DNA of 64,000 nucleotides from Ureibacillus chungkukjangi (GTDB lineage: Bacteria > Bacillota > Bacilli > Bacillales_A > Planococcaceae). Shown here in pieces: positions 20,066-34,415 of the stretch. The DNA lies in assembly GCF_003217295.1 (NCBI RefSeq), contig NZ_QJTJ01000016.1, forward strand, positions 22,306 through 86,305. Direction: 5' to 3'. Each line of letters starts with the position of its first letter. Position 1 is the stretch's first letter. Both the position numbers and the translations under genes were made by a program. The notes below the pieces were generated by a model. That model did not search any database. It had not been told where the DNA came from and worked only from the letters and a program-made list of their open reading frames with translations.

Positions 20066-20072
20066 CTAATTA

Positions 20073-20363
20073 TTACGCTAAATATTCATATTTAAGTTCG
20101 TCTGCTTCTATATTTACATCAATTAGTAGATCATGCTCATTAAAAAACCAAAGGTCGTCTTTTTCAATGTAGAAATGAACTCCATCAATCGTTTGCTTTA
20201 TGCCAACATCATGCCACTCCTCACGATTCATGCCAAGGGAAAACCCTTCATGAAACGGGGAAGAACCACCATAACGTGCGTAAAAACGAATCATATCGCC
20301 AGGAGATACTTCCATCTCTTCTTTAAACCACTGTAATGCTTCTTTGGTAACTTTTATGTTCAT
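20073..20363 (-). CDS. yneR: HesB/IscA-like small protein (YneR family)
   Basis: Small HesB/YadR-fold protein of 96 aa, matching the length of B. subtilis YneR as I recall it. Readable blocks are MNIKVTKEALQWFKEEM, IRFYARYGG and GFSLGMN. Unlike true IscA scaffolds it has no conserved Cys triad, so iron-sulfur assembly is doubtful. I start at 20363 behind AAGGGA; the longer frame begins inside the end of plsY without a ribosome site. It follows plsY by 26 bases, as in B. subtilis. Confidence 0.85.
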   Translation of the reverse strand: MNIKVTKEALQWFKEEMEVSPGDMIRFYARYGGSSPFHEGFSLGMNREEWHDVGIKQTIDGVHFYIEKDDLWFFNEHDLLIDVNIEADELKYEYLA

Positions 20364-20389
20364 ACATAAACATCCCTTCAGACCGATCT

Positions 20390-20995
20390 TTAAATCCATT
20401 TTACTTTTGGTTCTGTTCCTTCTTTTATACGCTTAAGATTTGCACGGTGACGATAGAATATAAAGACAGTTAATATTAAGATTAAAATCAATAAAGCGAT
20501 ATCTCCAGTCACAATCATATAAATAATGCTATAAATAACTGCTATAACTGAAATAATCATCGAAGATAAGCTTACAATTTTGGTAACCTTTAATGCTAAA
20601 AAGAATGCTACAATTAATAAGAGGAATAATGGCCATGCATAGCCTAACAGTACTCCGCCAGAGGTTGCGACAGCCTTTCCACCACGGAATCCAGCAAAGA
20701 TAGGAAACATATGTCCAACAACTGCTATTGCTCCTAATAATAGCGGATGTATTGTTGTATCTGCAAAAAACGGAACAAGTGGCAGTAATGTAGCAGCTGT
20801 CCCTTTTAAAATGTCCAGGATCGTTACGACAAGTCCCGCTTTTTTACCTAAAACACGAAATGAATTTGTCCCACCTAAATTTCCACTACCATGCTCTCTA
20901 ATATCTTTTTTGTAAAAGATTTTACCAACCCAAAGGCCAGAAGGAATGGAGCCAATTAAATAGGCAGCCAATATAAGTATAATTACATTAACCAT
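20390..20995 (-). CDS. plsY: Acyl-phosphate:glycerol-3-phosphate acyltransferase PlsY
   Basis: Membrane enzyme that moves an acyl group from acyl-phosphate to glycerol-3-phosphate, the first step of phospholipid synthesis in these bacteria. The 201-aa protein has about five membrane helices and the three PlsY motifs: [22 protein letters not shown] and [20 protein letters not shown] precedes the ATG. It lies between the yneR-like gene and parE, as in B. subtilis, although the yneT gene expected between plsY and parE is absent. Confidence 0.96.
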   Translation of the reverse strand: MVNVIILILAAYLIGSIPSGLWVGKIFYKKDIREHGSGNLGGTNSFRVLGKKAGLVVTILDILKGTAATLLPLVPFFADTTIHPLLLGAIAVVGHMFPIFAGFRGGKAVATSGGVLLGYAWPLFLLLIVAFFLALKVTKIVSLSSMIISVIAVIYSIIYMIVTGDIALLILILILTVFIFYRHRANLKRIKEGTEPKVKWI

Positions 20996-25998
<5,003 letters not shown>

Positions 25999-26015
25999 GA
26001 TTTAATCTATTATCG

Positions 26016-26055
26016 ATATGTAAAGGCGACTATCCGCTTTTACATATCTTTTTTG
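26016..26055 (+). terminator. Terminator of parE-parC
   Basis: Stem ATATGTAAAGGCG with CGCTTTTACATAT (one G-T pair), then CTTTTTT. Confidence 0.88.
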
Positions 26056-26150
26056 GTTTATATAGAATTTATAATCTTAAATTTATGTTGCTTTCAATAG
26101 ATATAACGAATAAGATAGACTTGTTTCCTTTATTTTCTAGGAGGTCTAAT

Positions 26151-27065
26151 ATGAACTTACAGGGTAGAACAAAAGGGATTATTCTAGTATTAACTGCAGC
26201 GTTTTTCTGGGGTATCTCTGGGACAGTTTCTCAATATCTCTTTCAAGAATTACATATCAGTGCAGAATGGCTAACTACCGCTAGACTGTTGTCTGCAGGC
26301 TTCTTACTTACATTAATAGCCTATAAACAACATGGGAATCGGGTATTTGATGTATGGCGTCACAAAGCTGATATTTTGGGAATTGTAATTTTCGGAATTA
26401 TAGGGATGATTGGGGTACAATATACATACTTAGCTGCGATTAAGCATGGAAACGCAGCAACTGCTACTGTTTTACAATACTTAGGTCCAGCTATTGTAAC
26501 TGGATATTTTATATTAAAAGCTAAGAGACGACCAACTTCAAAAGAAATGATTGCGGTTTTCTTAGCGCTATTTGGTACATTTTTACTCGTAACTCATGGT
26601 AATATCCAAAACTTATCAATCTCAAAGCTAGGCTTTCTATGGGGGATTTTAGCTGCTTTTGGACTTGCATTTTATACTATTCAACCAATCGAGCTTCTAA
26701 AACGCTGGGGGTCTACTATCGTAGTTGGCTGGGGCATGATTATCGGTGGGGTTGTGTTCAGCTTTGTAACACCTCCCTGGAGCTTTGAAGGGGAATGGTA
26801 TTTCTCTACAAGCTTAGCCTTTTTATTTGTAGTTGTTTGCGGTACAGTCCTTGCTTTTTATAGTTATCTTGAGAGTTTAAAATACTTATCTGCATCTGAA
26901 ACCAGTCTATTGGCTTGTGCCGAGCCATTGTCGGCTGCTGTAACATCCGTTCTATTTCTAAATGTTGCTTTTGGATGGATCGATTGGCTTGGTACTGTAC
27001 TGATTTTACTAACCATAGTCGTATTAACTAAAAAACAAAAGGCATCTCCAGAAGAATCATTGTGA
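26151..27065 (+). CDS. EamA/DMT family transporter
   Basis: Drug/metabolite-superfamily transporter of 304 aa with about ten membrane helices in two EamA repeats; the first opens with AAFFWGISGT and the second near the middle with GFLWGILAAFGLAFYT. The substrate is unknown. Start at 26151 behind AGGAGG with six bases of spacing; a frame from 26085 has no such site. Its stop lies in the loop of a two-way terminator, and the convergent small gene runs antisense into its last 200 bases. Confidence 0.9.
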   Translation: MNLQGRTKGIILVLTAAFFWGISGTVSQYLFQELHISAEWLTTARLLSAGFLLTLIAYKQHGNRVFDVWRHKADILGIVIFGIIGMIGVQYTYLAAIKHGNAATATVLQYLGPAIVTGYFILKAKRRPTSKEMIAVFLALFGTFLLVTHGNIQNLSISKLGFLWGILAAFGLAFYTIQPIELLKRWGSTIVVGWGMIIGGVVFSFVTPPWSFEGEWYFSTSLAFLFVVVCGTVLAFYSYLESLKYLSASETSLLACAEPLSAAVTSVLFLNVAFGWIDWLGTVLILLTIVVLTKKQKASPEESL

Positions 27066-27238
27066 TTGTCCTGGAAATGCCTTTTATGCTTCTTATAAAA
27101 TTTATTTAAGGATTCCTGCTTTGTCTTTGTCATTCGTTCATGCGTACTAAACTTTACATCTCCCCGTTGTATAGTTACATCTTTACCTTGCTCACGTAGT
27201 ACACGCAACCTGTTTTTCTTAGCTCTTGAATTCGACAT
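26864..27238 (-). CDS. Small basic conserved protein (YqkK-like), 3' end unusual
   Basis: The N-terminal part (MSNSRAKKNRLRVLREQGKD, then TKTKQ and KHKRHF) resembles a small basic protein family of Bacilli of roughly 60-75 residues, which I recall as YqkK-like. The frame stays open for 124 codons and crosses both a strong minus-strand terminator hairpin (27037-27085) and about 200 bases antisense to the DMT transporter gene. The natural product probably ends near residue 65 (GDAFCF), but no stop codon is present there. AGAGGTG lies before the ATG. Either a stop was lost or a sequence change shifted the frame. Confidence 0.6.
   Translation of the reverse strand: MSNSRAKKNRLRVLREQGKDVTIQRGDVKFSTHERMTKTKQESLNKFYKKHKRHFQDNHNDSSGDAFCFLVNTTMVSKISTVPSQSIHPKATFRNRTDVTAADNGSAQANRLVSDADKYFKLSR
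27037..27085. terminator. Two-way terminator inside convergent genes
   Basis: A 15-bp stem, AAAAGGCATCTCCAG with CTGGAAATGCCTTTT (one wobble), with a 19-base loop that holds the DMT stop codon. On the minus strand it is followed by TTTTGTTTTTTAG, a good U tract. Confidence 0.8.
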
Positions 27239-27310
27239 TTACCTTCACCTCTTGATATTATTTGATTTCTATATTATTCCATTATGAGTAAAAAGGGAAG
27301 TAATAAATAT

Positions 27311-27338
27311 AAAAACCTCGAGCAACTAGTGCTCGAGG
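27311..27338 (-). terminator. Terminator of the symporter operon
   Basis: Perfect 9-bp stem CCTCGAGCA with TGCTCGAGG and a 5-base loop, followed on the minus strand by TTTTTATATTT. Confidence 0.88.
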
Positions 27339-27350
27339 CCATTTTGTGTA

Positions 27351-28895
27351 TTAGTGTGATACGTCTTGAACAGAAATACCAGTTTGAGCTTTAACTTCAA
27401 CTTCGCGATATTTCGCTTCATCAGCTTCTTTAGAAAGTAGGGTACCAATCCATCCACCTAAGAATCCTAGTGGAACAGAGATGATAGCTGGATTTCCTAA
27501 TGGGAATAAAGCTTCTCCAACGAAGATTGCTGCACCTTCTACTGGATTCCAAACGTTTGGTGAAAGCGCTACTAAAATTAATGCTGAAATTAAACCAGTT
27601 AACATTCCTGTAACTGCACCCGTTGTATTGAAACGCTTCCAGTAGATTGTGTAAATTATTACTGGTAGGTTAGCAGACGCTGCGATACAGAATGCTAAAG
27701 ATACTAAGAACGCAACGTTTAGAGTTTGTGCTCCTAATGCTAATACGATAGAAATTACAGAAATAATAATTGAACCTGTACGAGCAGCAATTACTTGTTC
27801 TCTTTCAGTTACTTTACCTTTTTTAATGATTTGACCATAGATATCATGTGAAAGGGCAGATGCTCCAGAAAGTACAAGACCTGCTACTACTGCTAAGATT
27901 GTTGCAAAGGCAACAGCACATACGAAGGAGAATAGAATATCTCCACCTAAAGCTTGTGCAAGAAGTGGGGCAGCCATGTTACCAGCAGCGTTTGCAGCAA
28001 CAATTGCATCTTTACCTACGAATGCAGCAGCACCAAATCCTAAGAAGATTGTTAACACATAGAATAAACCAACAATCCAAGTTGCCCAAATTACTGAAGA
28101 ACGAGCTGTTTGAGCATCCTTTACTGTGAAGAAACGCATTAAAATATGTGGTAAACCTGCAGTTCCTAATACTAAAGCAATTAACATTGAAATCGTGTCA
28201 ATTCCATTTGTATATTTTAGACCAGGGTTTAAGTATGCTTCACCAGCTTCTGTTGCAGTAGACATATGTGAGAACATAGTTAAGATATTAAAATCGAATT
28301 TAGCTAATACTAAGAATGAAATAATGACTGTACCTAACATTAAAAGACATGCTTTGATAATTTGTACCCAAGAAGTTGCAGTCATACCGCCAAATAATAC
28401 ATAGACTGTCATCATGAAACCTACAAGAAGTACTGCTACCCAATAATCAATTCCTAATAATAATTGAATAAGTGCACCTGCACCAACAAGCTGAGCGATC
28501 ATATAGAATAAAACAATTACAATTGAACTTAAAGCAGCTGTTCCACGAACCTTTTTTGCATCAAAACGAGCAGAAATCATGTCCGCTAAAGTAAATTTAC
28601 CAAGGTTACGTAATGGTTCAGCTACGATATATAAAACCACTAAGTAAGCTACTAAATAACCAAGTGAGAAGAAGAATCCATCAAATCCAGCTAAAGCGAT
28701 AGATCCAGCAATACCAAGGAATGAAGCAGCAGATAAATAGTCACCTGAGATAGCTAGTCCATTTTGCCAACCTTTTAAACCTCCACCAGCAGTATAGAAA
28801 TCGCTAGCAGTATTATTTTTTCTTGATGCCCACCATGTGATAGCTAATGTTAAGCCAACAATCCCGACGAACATTGCAATAGCAGTAATACTCAT
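27351..28895 (-). CDS. Sodium:solute symporter, acetate-type (ActP/YwcA family)
   Basis: Secondary transporter of the solute:sodium symporter family (514 aa, about 13 helices), most like cation/acetate symporters. Readable blocks are SDFYTAGGGLKGWQNGLA, GDYLSAASFLGIAG and GGMTATSWVQ. Its start overlaps the stop of the upstream DUF485 gene by one base, the usual pairing for ActP-type carriers (yjcH-actP in Escherichia coli, ywcB-ywcA in B. subtilis). Acetate or a related short acid is the likely substrate by family, not shown here. Confidence 0.9.
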   Translation of the reverse strand: MSITAIAMFVGIVGLTLAITWWASRKNNTASDFYTAGGGLKGWQNGLAISGDYLSAASFLGIAGSIALAGFDGFFFSLGYLVAYLVVLYIVAEPLRNLGKFTLADMISARFDAKKVRGTAALSSIVIVLFYMIAQLVGAGALIQLLLGIDYWVAVLLVGFMMTVYVLFGGMTATSWVQIIKACLLMLGTVIISFLVLAKFDFNILTMFSHMSTATEAGEAYLNPGLKYTNGIDTISMLIALVLGTAGLPHILMRFFTVKDAQTARSSVIWATWIVGLFYVLTIFLGFGAAAFVGKDAIVAANAAGNMAAPLLAQALGGDILFSFVCAVAFATILAVVAGLVLSGASALSHDIYGQIIKKGKVTEREQVIAARTGSIIISVISIVLALGAQTLNVAFLVSLAFCIAASANLPVIIYTIYWKRFNTTGAVTGMLTGLISALILVALSPNVWNPVEGAAIFVGEALFPLGNPAIISVPLGFLGGWIGTLLSKEADEAKYREVEVKAQTGISVQDVSH

Positions 28896-29218
28896 TAATT
28901 AACACCTCTCTCATACTCTTCGATAATCGCTTTTGCTTCCTTATCGAATGAATTCGCCTTTGATACGTATAGATGAGCTAGTCCCCATGTCATGATAAAT
29001 AGCCCAGCAGAGTAGAACCATACCCACGTAATTTCTCCTACAGCTTTATGATGTAGAATTTCAGTAAATGAAGTTAAGATAGGTAATAACAAGTAAGCAA
29101 CTAAAAAAATAACAGTAAGAGTCCATAAGAAGTTGTTTTTTCTTTTCGTTAACTTTTTGAATGATTCCATTTGTGCAATCTTGTCATAATTAATATTTTC
29201 TCTAATTTTCCCCGCCAT
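28895..29218 (-). CDS. DUF485 membrane protein paired with the symporter
   Basis: Small inner-membrane protein (107 aa) of the DUF485 family with two helices (about 32-54 and 68-90). It is the usual partner of ActP-type symporters and is translationally coupled to the next gene through TAATG. A strong AAAAGGGGGG site precedes the ATG. Confidence 0.88.
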   Translation of the reverse strand: MAGKIRENINYDKIAQMESFKKLTKRKNNFLWTLTVIFLVAYLLLPILTSFTEILHHKAVGEITWVWFYSAGLFIMTWGLAHLYVSKANSFDKEAKAIIEEYERGVN

Positions 29219-29682
29219 AATTATCCCCCTTTTTTAGGTTATTATTTTCTACTTTGTGTTCGTAAAATTCTAGTTTAATAGTTTTTACATTTCTCATTTT
29301 ATTTTGTCGTTCACAAAATTGCAATACTTTTTATTTAAATAATAAATATATTTTTGAAAATTTATTAGTTTTTTAGAGAATTTCTATACAAAAACGATTA
29401 AAAATAGGTATTACCATTAAAAAAACACAGATTTCATATATACACGAAAGAGAAAATATGAAAACTTTTGGTTATTGACAAAGCAAAATTTCGCAATTAT
29501 TCCAGCCTGTAAATAGTGAAAATAGTTTATAATAGTATTCTGTAATAGGCTTTTTGCTAACTTAGTAGATGGTTTATTTGGAAAATTTCAATAAAATTTC
29601 ACAGCATTTTTTGATTGAAAATTGTTACGATTAATAGGATGAATTCGATGTAAAATAATATAGCTTATGGAGGGGTTTTACG
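29219..29682. other. 464-base divergent intergenic region
   Basis: No gene seen. It carries the promoters of the DUF485/symporter operon on the minus strand and of the YdhK-like gene on the plus strand. A TTGACA word occurs near 29475 but lacks a good -10 at normal spacing. Very AT-rich. Confidence 0.55.
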
Positions 29683-30255
29683 GTGTCTAAATTCAGTTTT
29701 GTAATTATAGTATTAGCCATTGTATTGAATTTATCTGCTTGTGGAGACAATGAAGATGCTGCTCATGATATGTCACAAGATGATAAAGAAGAAACTACAC
29801 AAATTGACCATTCAACAATGAATCATTCAACTGATGGCAAGTTACCAGATGGTTTAAAAGAAGCTAGTTATCCAACATACTCAGTCGGTAGCACAGCTAT
29901 AATACAAGCAAACCATATGGAAGGCATGAATAATGCTGAAGCTACAATTGTAGGTGCTTATGATACAACAGTTTATGCAGTATCTTATACACCATCAAAT
30001 GGTGGAGAACCTGTTACAAATCATAAATGGGTGATTCATGAGGAACTAAAGGGAGCTGGTGAAGATCCTTTAAAGCCAGGTGATCAAGCAACCATTAATG
30101 CAGACCATATGCACGGAATGCAAGGAGCAACAGGAACAATTGATTCGGCAATAGAAACTACTGTATATATGGTAGATTACATTTCAACAACAGGAGAAAA
30201 AGTAACAAATCATAAATGGGTCACAGAAAGTGAATTATCAAAAACAAAAGAATAA
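29683..30255 (+). CDS. ydhK: YdhK-like lipoprotein with two DUF1541 repeats
   Basis: Lipoprotein of 190 aa. Signal peptide with lipobox LSAC (about 17-20), then a His/Met/Asp-rich stretch (HDMSQDD, DHSTMNHS) and two DUF1541 repeats of about 55 residues; each has YxxG..A.I.A.HM.GM and ends in VTNHKWV. The paired HMEGM and HMHGM motifs suggest metal, perhaps copper, binding (inference). GTG start behind GGAGGGG. A terminator follows. Confidence 0.88.
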   Translation: MSKFSFVIIVLAIVLNLSACGDNEDAAHDMSQDDKEETTQIDHSTMNHSTDGKLPDGLKEASYPTYSVGSTAIIQANHMEGMNNAEATIVGAYDTTVYAVSYTPSNGGEPVTNHKWVIHEELKGAGEDPLKPGDQATINADHMHGMQGATGTIDSAIETTVYMVDYISTTGEKVTNHKWVTESELSKTKE

Positions 30256-30260
30256 GCTTG

Positions 30261-30296
30261 AAAATACAGCTTGGGAAGTCTAGGCTGTATTTTTTT
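30261..30296 (+). terminator. Terminator of the ydhK-like gene
   Basis: Stem AAAATACAGC with GCTGTATTTT and a T run of seven. The bases from here to 30475 hold no gene. Confidence 0.87.
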
Positions 30297-30475
30297 GCCT
30301 AAAGCAACAGGTGTTAATTTATAAACACTATAAGATTAATGGTACTAGTTGAAGATTAAAAATTGGTTTCAGAGCTATTTTGGTTTCTGTCTCACTATTA
30401 AGAGTATACTTTTTAAATGATACTTAGCTTCCTATAATAGATATTACGACCACATCCCTATTTATAGAAGTATAA

Positions 30476-30499
30476 AAAGGAGTATCTAAATACTCCTTT
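30476..30499 (-). terminator. Terminator of the endonuclease/RHH cassette
   Basis: Perfect 10-bp stem AAAGGAGTAT with ATACTCCTTT around a 4-base loop; the minus strand continues TTTTTATACTTC. Confidence 0.87.
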
Positions 30500-30500
30500 G

Positions 30501-31770
<1,270 letters not shown>

Positions 31771-31802
31771 TTAAATGAAATAATTTCCAGATGATTCAAA
31801 TA

Positions 31803-31831
31803 AAAAGTTCAACCAATATTGGCTGAACTTT
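31803..31831 (-). terminator. Terminator of aspartate ammonia-lyase
   Basis: Minus-strand stem AGTTCAGCCA with TGGTTGAACT around ATAT, then TTTTATTTG. Confidence 0.88.
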
Positions 31832-31850
31832 AGATATTTCTCTTACAATC

Positions 31851-33266
31851 TTATAAGCTTCTTCCACCTGCAATACCTGGATGCGTCATTTCATATGGAT
31901 CTAATATTTTATCTAACTGTTCGGCAGTTAGGGCACCTGATTTAATACATAACTCACGAACAGAGTTCCCTGTTTCAATTGCCTCTTTTGCAATTTGAGC
32001 AGCAAGCTCATATCCAATATGAGGATTTACAGCAGTAATAATCCCTACACTTTGTTCGACATATTGTTTTAAATGCTCTACATTTGCTTTAATACCTAAT
32101 ACACATTTCTCTGTAAACACTTTAAATACATTATTCATAATCGAGATAGATTGAATTAAATTATAGAATAGGACAGGCTCCATTACGTTTAATTCAAATT
32201 GGCCAGCTTCAGAGGCTTGTGAAATCGTTAAATCATTCCCCATAACTTGAAAAGCAACTTGGTTTACTACTTCTGCCATCACGGGATTTACTTTACCAGG
32301 CATGATTGATGATCCAGGCTGACGAGCTGGTAACACAATTTCAAATAATCCATCGCGTGGTCCAGAGGCCATTAAACGAAAATCATTGGCAATTTTAGAC
32401 ATATTAATCATGCAAACCTTTAACATGGCAGATACTTCAGTATAACAATCCGTATTTTGAGTTGCATCCACTAAATGTTCTGCTCCACTTAATGGCAACC
32501 CACTTAAATCCCTAAGATTTTGTATAACTGCTTCAATATACTTCGGGTCTGCATTTAAGCCTGTACCAACAGCGGTTGCCCCCATATTCACTTCATATAA
32601 ATGCTGAATAGATAGTGACATACGTGATATATCACGAGAAATCACTCTAGCATAAGCCTCGAACTCTTGACCAAGTAATATCGGTACAGCATCTTGTAAA
32701 TGTGTACGGCCCATTTTTATAACACCGGCAAATTCTTTCGCCTTTGACCCAAACGCATCTTGCATAGTTTTAGTTGAATCGAGTAATTGATGCATTAAGC
32801 TTAAGACTGCAATATGAGTTGCTGTTGGAAATGCGTCATTTGTTGACTGAGACATATTGATATGGCTATTGGGACTAATGACTTTATAATTCCCCTTTTC
32901 CACTCCCATAAGTTCAAGTGCACGATTTGCAATTACTTCGTTTGAATTCATATTGATAGATGTCCCAGCACCACCCTGAATCGGGTCAACAATAAATTGG
33001 TCATTCCATTTTCCATCAATCACTTCATCACATGCTTGTATAATGAATTGTCCAATTTTATTGTCTAACATACCCACCTTCATATTGGCTAGTGCGGCAG
33101 CTTTTTTTACAATACCTAAAGATTTTATAAGCACTGGATGGATTCGGTATCCAGTAATTGGGAAATTCTCAATAGCCCTCATTGTTTGTACGCCATAATA
33201 TGCGTTTTTTGGTATTTCCTTTTCACCTAAAAAATCTTTTTCAATACGAAATTCGCTCATTACCAT
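31851..33266 (-). CDS. ansB: Aspartate ammonia-lyase
   Basis: Aspartase (471 aa) that splits L-aspartate to fumarate and ammonia, from the fumarase/aspartase superfamily. The signature GSSIMPGKVNPV, the GGAGTSINMN block and MGRTHLQDAVP are present and the length is normal. I prefer the start at 33266, nine bases after GGAG; ATG 33281 overlaps that site and ATG 33260 is another option. The endonuclease cassette lies directly downstream behind the terminator. Fumarase is excluded by better overall fit to aspartase (memory-based). Confidence 0.92.
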   Translation of the reverse strand: MVMSEFRIEKDFLGEKEIPKNAYYGVQTMRAIENFPITGYRIHPVLIKSLGIVKKAAALANMKVGMLDNKIGQFIIQACDEVIDGKWNDQFIVDPIQGGAGTSINMNSNEVIANRALELMGVEKGNYKVISPNSHINMSQSTNDAFPTATHIAVLSLMHQLLDSTKTMQDAFGSKAKEFAGVIKMGRTHLQDAVPILLGQEFEAYARVISRDISRMSLSIQHLYEVNMGATAVGTGLNADPKYIEAVIQNLRDLSGLPLSGAEHLVDATQNTDCYTEVSAMLKVCMINMSKIANDFRLMASGPRDGLFEIVLPARQPGSSIMPGKVNPVMAEVVNQVAFQVMGNDLTISQASEAGQFELNVMEPVLFYNLIQSISIMNNVFKVFTEKCVLGIKANVEHLKQYVEQSVGIITAVNPHIGYELAAQIAKEAIETGNSVRELCIKSGALTAEQLDKILDPYEMTHPGIAGGRSL

Positions 33267-33449
33267 AATACAAATCTCCATTTCTGATGTCTTCTAAATT
33301 AAAAGCAAATTATTTTATATAAGAATATTCCAAAACCTATCTCTAGATTAGCACAATTTAATCTAATTTTGAGATAGAAAATTAAATTTTTTAATGTTCG
33401 AATATTATGTGAATAAATCTTCGAAATCCAATATATGGAAACTAATTGA

Positions 33450-33478
33450 TTTACAGTAATGAATTGATTATATATAAT
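33450..33478 (+). promoter_or_regulatory. Promoter of the 41-residue membrane protein
   Basis: TTTACA at 33450-33455, a 17-base spacer and a perfect TATAAT at 33473-33478, 35 bases before the GTG start. Confidence 0.65.
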
Positions 33479-33512
33479 TATAGTAATATCGTTTAGAAAG
33501 TGAGGAGTTTCG

Positions 33513-33638
33513 GTGGGAAACAGTAAGGTGAAGGCTAAAATAACATCAAATTTAGTAGTACCAGCCTTTTTCGGAGCTGGTATTGGCGCATTTTTAGGTT
33601 TGTTAGCATATGTTAAGGATTGGCTCTCTTTTTTATAA
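33513..33638 (+). CDS. Small single-helix membrane protein
   Basis: A 41-residue ORF: a basic N-terminus (MGNSKVKAKI), one hydrophobic helix with glycines (VPAFFGAGIGAFLGLLAYV) and the end KDWLSFL. GTG start with GAGGAG five bases upstream, a near-consensus promoter before it and a strong terminator after it, so it is very likely a real gene. No family recognised. Confidence 0.75.
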   Translation: MGNSKVKAKITSNLVVPAFFGAGIGAFLGLLAYVKDWLSFL

Positions 33639-33670
33639 TTAAATAATGTAAATAGTTATCTGGTTAAATT

Positions 33671-33719
33671 TTAAAGGGTTTTTACACGACGCTATACGAT
33701 CGTGTAAAAAACCCTTTAA
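33671..33719. terminator. Two-way terminator between the micro-protein and nitroreductase genes
   Basis: Long stem, TTAAAGGGTTTTTACACGA with TCGTGTAAAAAACCCTTTAA, loop about ten bases. Confidence 0.9.
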
Positions 33720-33733
33720 TAATGTTTATGGTG

Positions 33734-34300
33734 TTATTTAAAAGTGCCCTCAAAAATTGTTTCATTTAATGGGCGACGTGTAGATGGCTGTTCACGACCT
33801 TGTAAATCTTCTGGTAATGCCTCTTTCTCACCTTGGTAGCCAATGGCAATTACAATTTGAAGATCGAAGTTGTCAGGAATATTTAGAACTTCACGGGCCT
33901 TGTCCTTTTCATATCCACCCATCGCATGAGTTACTAAACCTTCTTTTGCAGCCTGTAGTGCTAAAAAGCCCCATGCCGTGCCACTGTCAAAAGCATGCAC
34001 TGGATCTTCCTTATCTGAAATAAGTACAGCTAATACTGGAGCTTTTTCGCACCAGCGACGGTTCCCATCTAAGATGAAGGAATTGAATTTTGCTCGATCC
34101 TCTTCACTTCGTGCAATGATAAATCTCCAGGGCTGTAGATTGATTGCAGAAGGAGCCCAGCGTGCTGCTTCAAACACGCGCATTAGAACGTCCTCAGGCA
34201 CCTCTTTCTCAGAAAAAGATCTAGGAGACCAACGATTTAAATAGATAGGATCCACATCATGCTCTGATTGGCGGAATTGTTTAATTTGTAGTTCATTCAT
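33734..34300 (-). CDS. Nitroreductase family protein
   Basis: FMN-dependent NAD(P)H oxidoreductase of the nitroreductase fold (188 aa). Readable marks are RWSPRSFSEKEVPEDVL, the FMN-binding ARWAPSAINLQPWRFI, and the late AIGYQGEKEALPEDL. Physiological substrate unknown. Single gene. Confidence 0.92.
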   Translation of the reverse strand: MNELQIKQFRQSEHDVDPIYLNRWSPRSFSEKEVPEDVLMRVFEAARWAPSAINLQPWRFIIARSEEDRAKFNSFILDGNRRWCEKAPVLAVLISDKEDPVHAFDSGTAWGFLALQAAKEGLVTHAMGGYEKDKAREVLNIPDNFDLQIVIAIGYQGEKEALPEDLQGREQPSTRRPLNETIFEGTFK

Positions 34301-34415
34301 TGTAATTACTCCTTAGAAATAGTTTAAATTTAATGGGCAGCATCGTATGTATTTTTACACTCTATTGCCATTCAAAAGTTTAAACCAGTTGCAGGGAATA
34401 ATCCAAAGGAACGAC

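Noticed and set aside
20364..20399. Twelve-codon N-terminal extension of the yneR-like protein
   Set aside because: Overlaps plsY and has no ribosome site, whereas AAGGGA precedes the internal ATG and gives the usual family length.
27848..28404. Two plus-strand frames opposite the symporter gene
   Set aside because: Antisense shadows of a clear membrane transporter; Gln/Leu-rich low-complexity translation.
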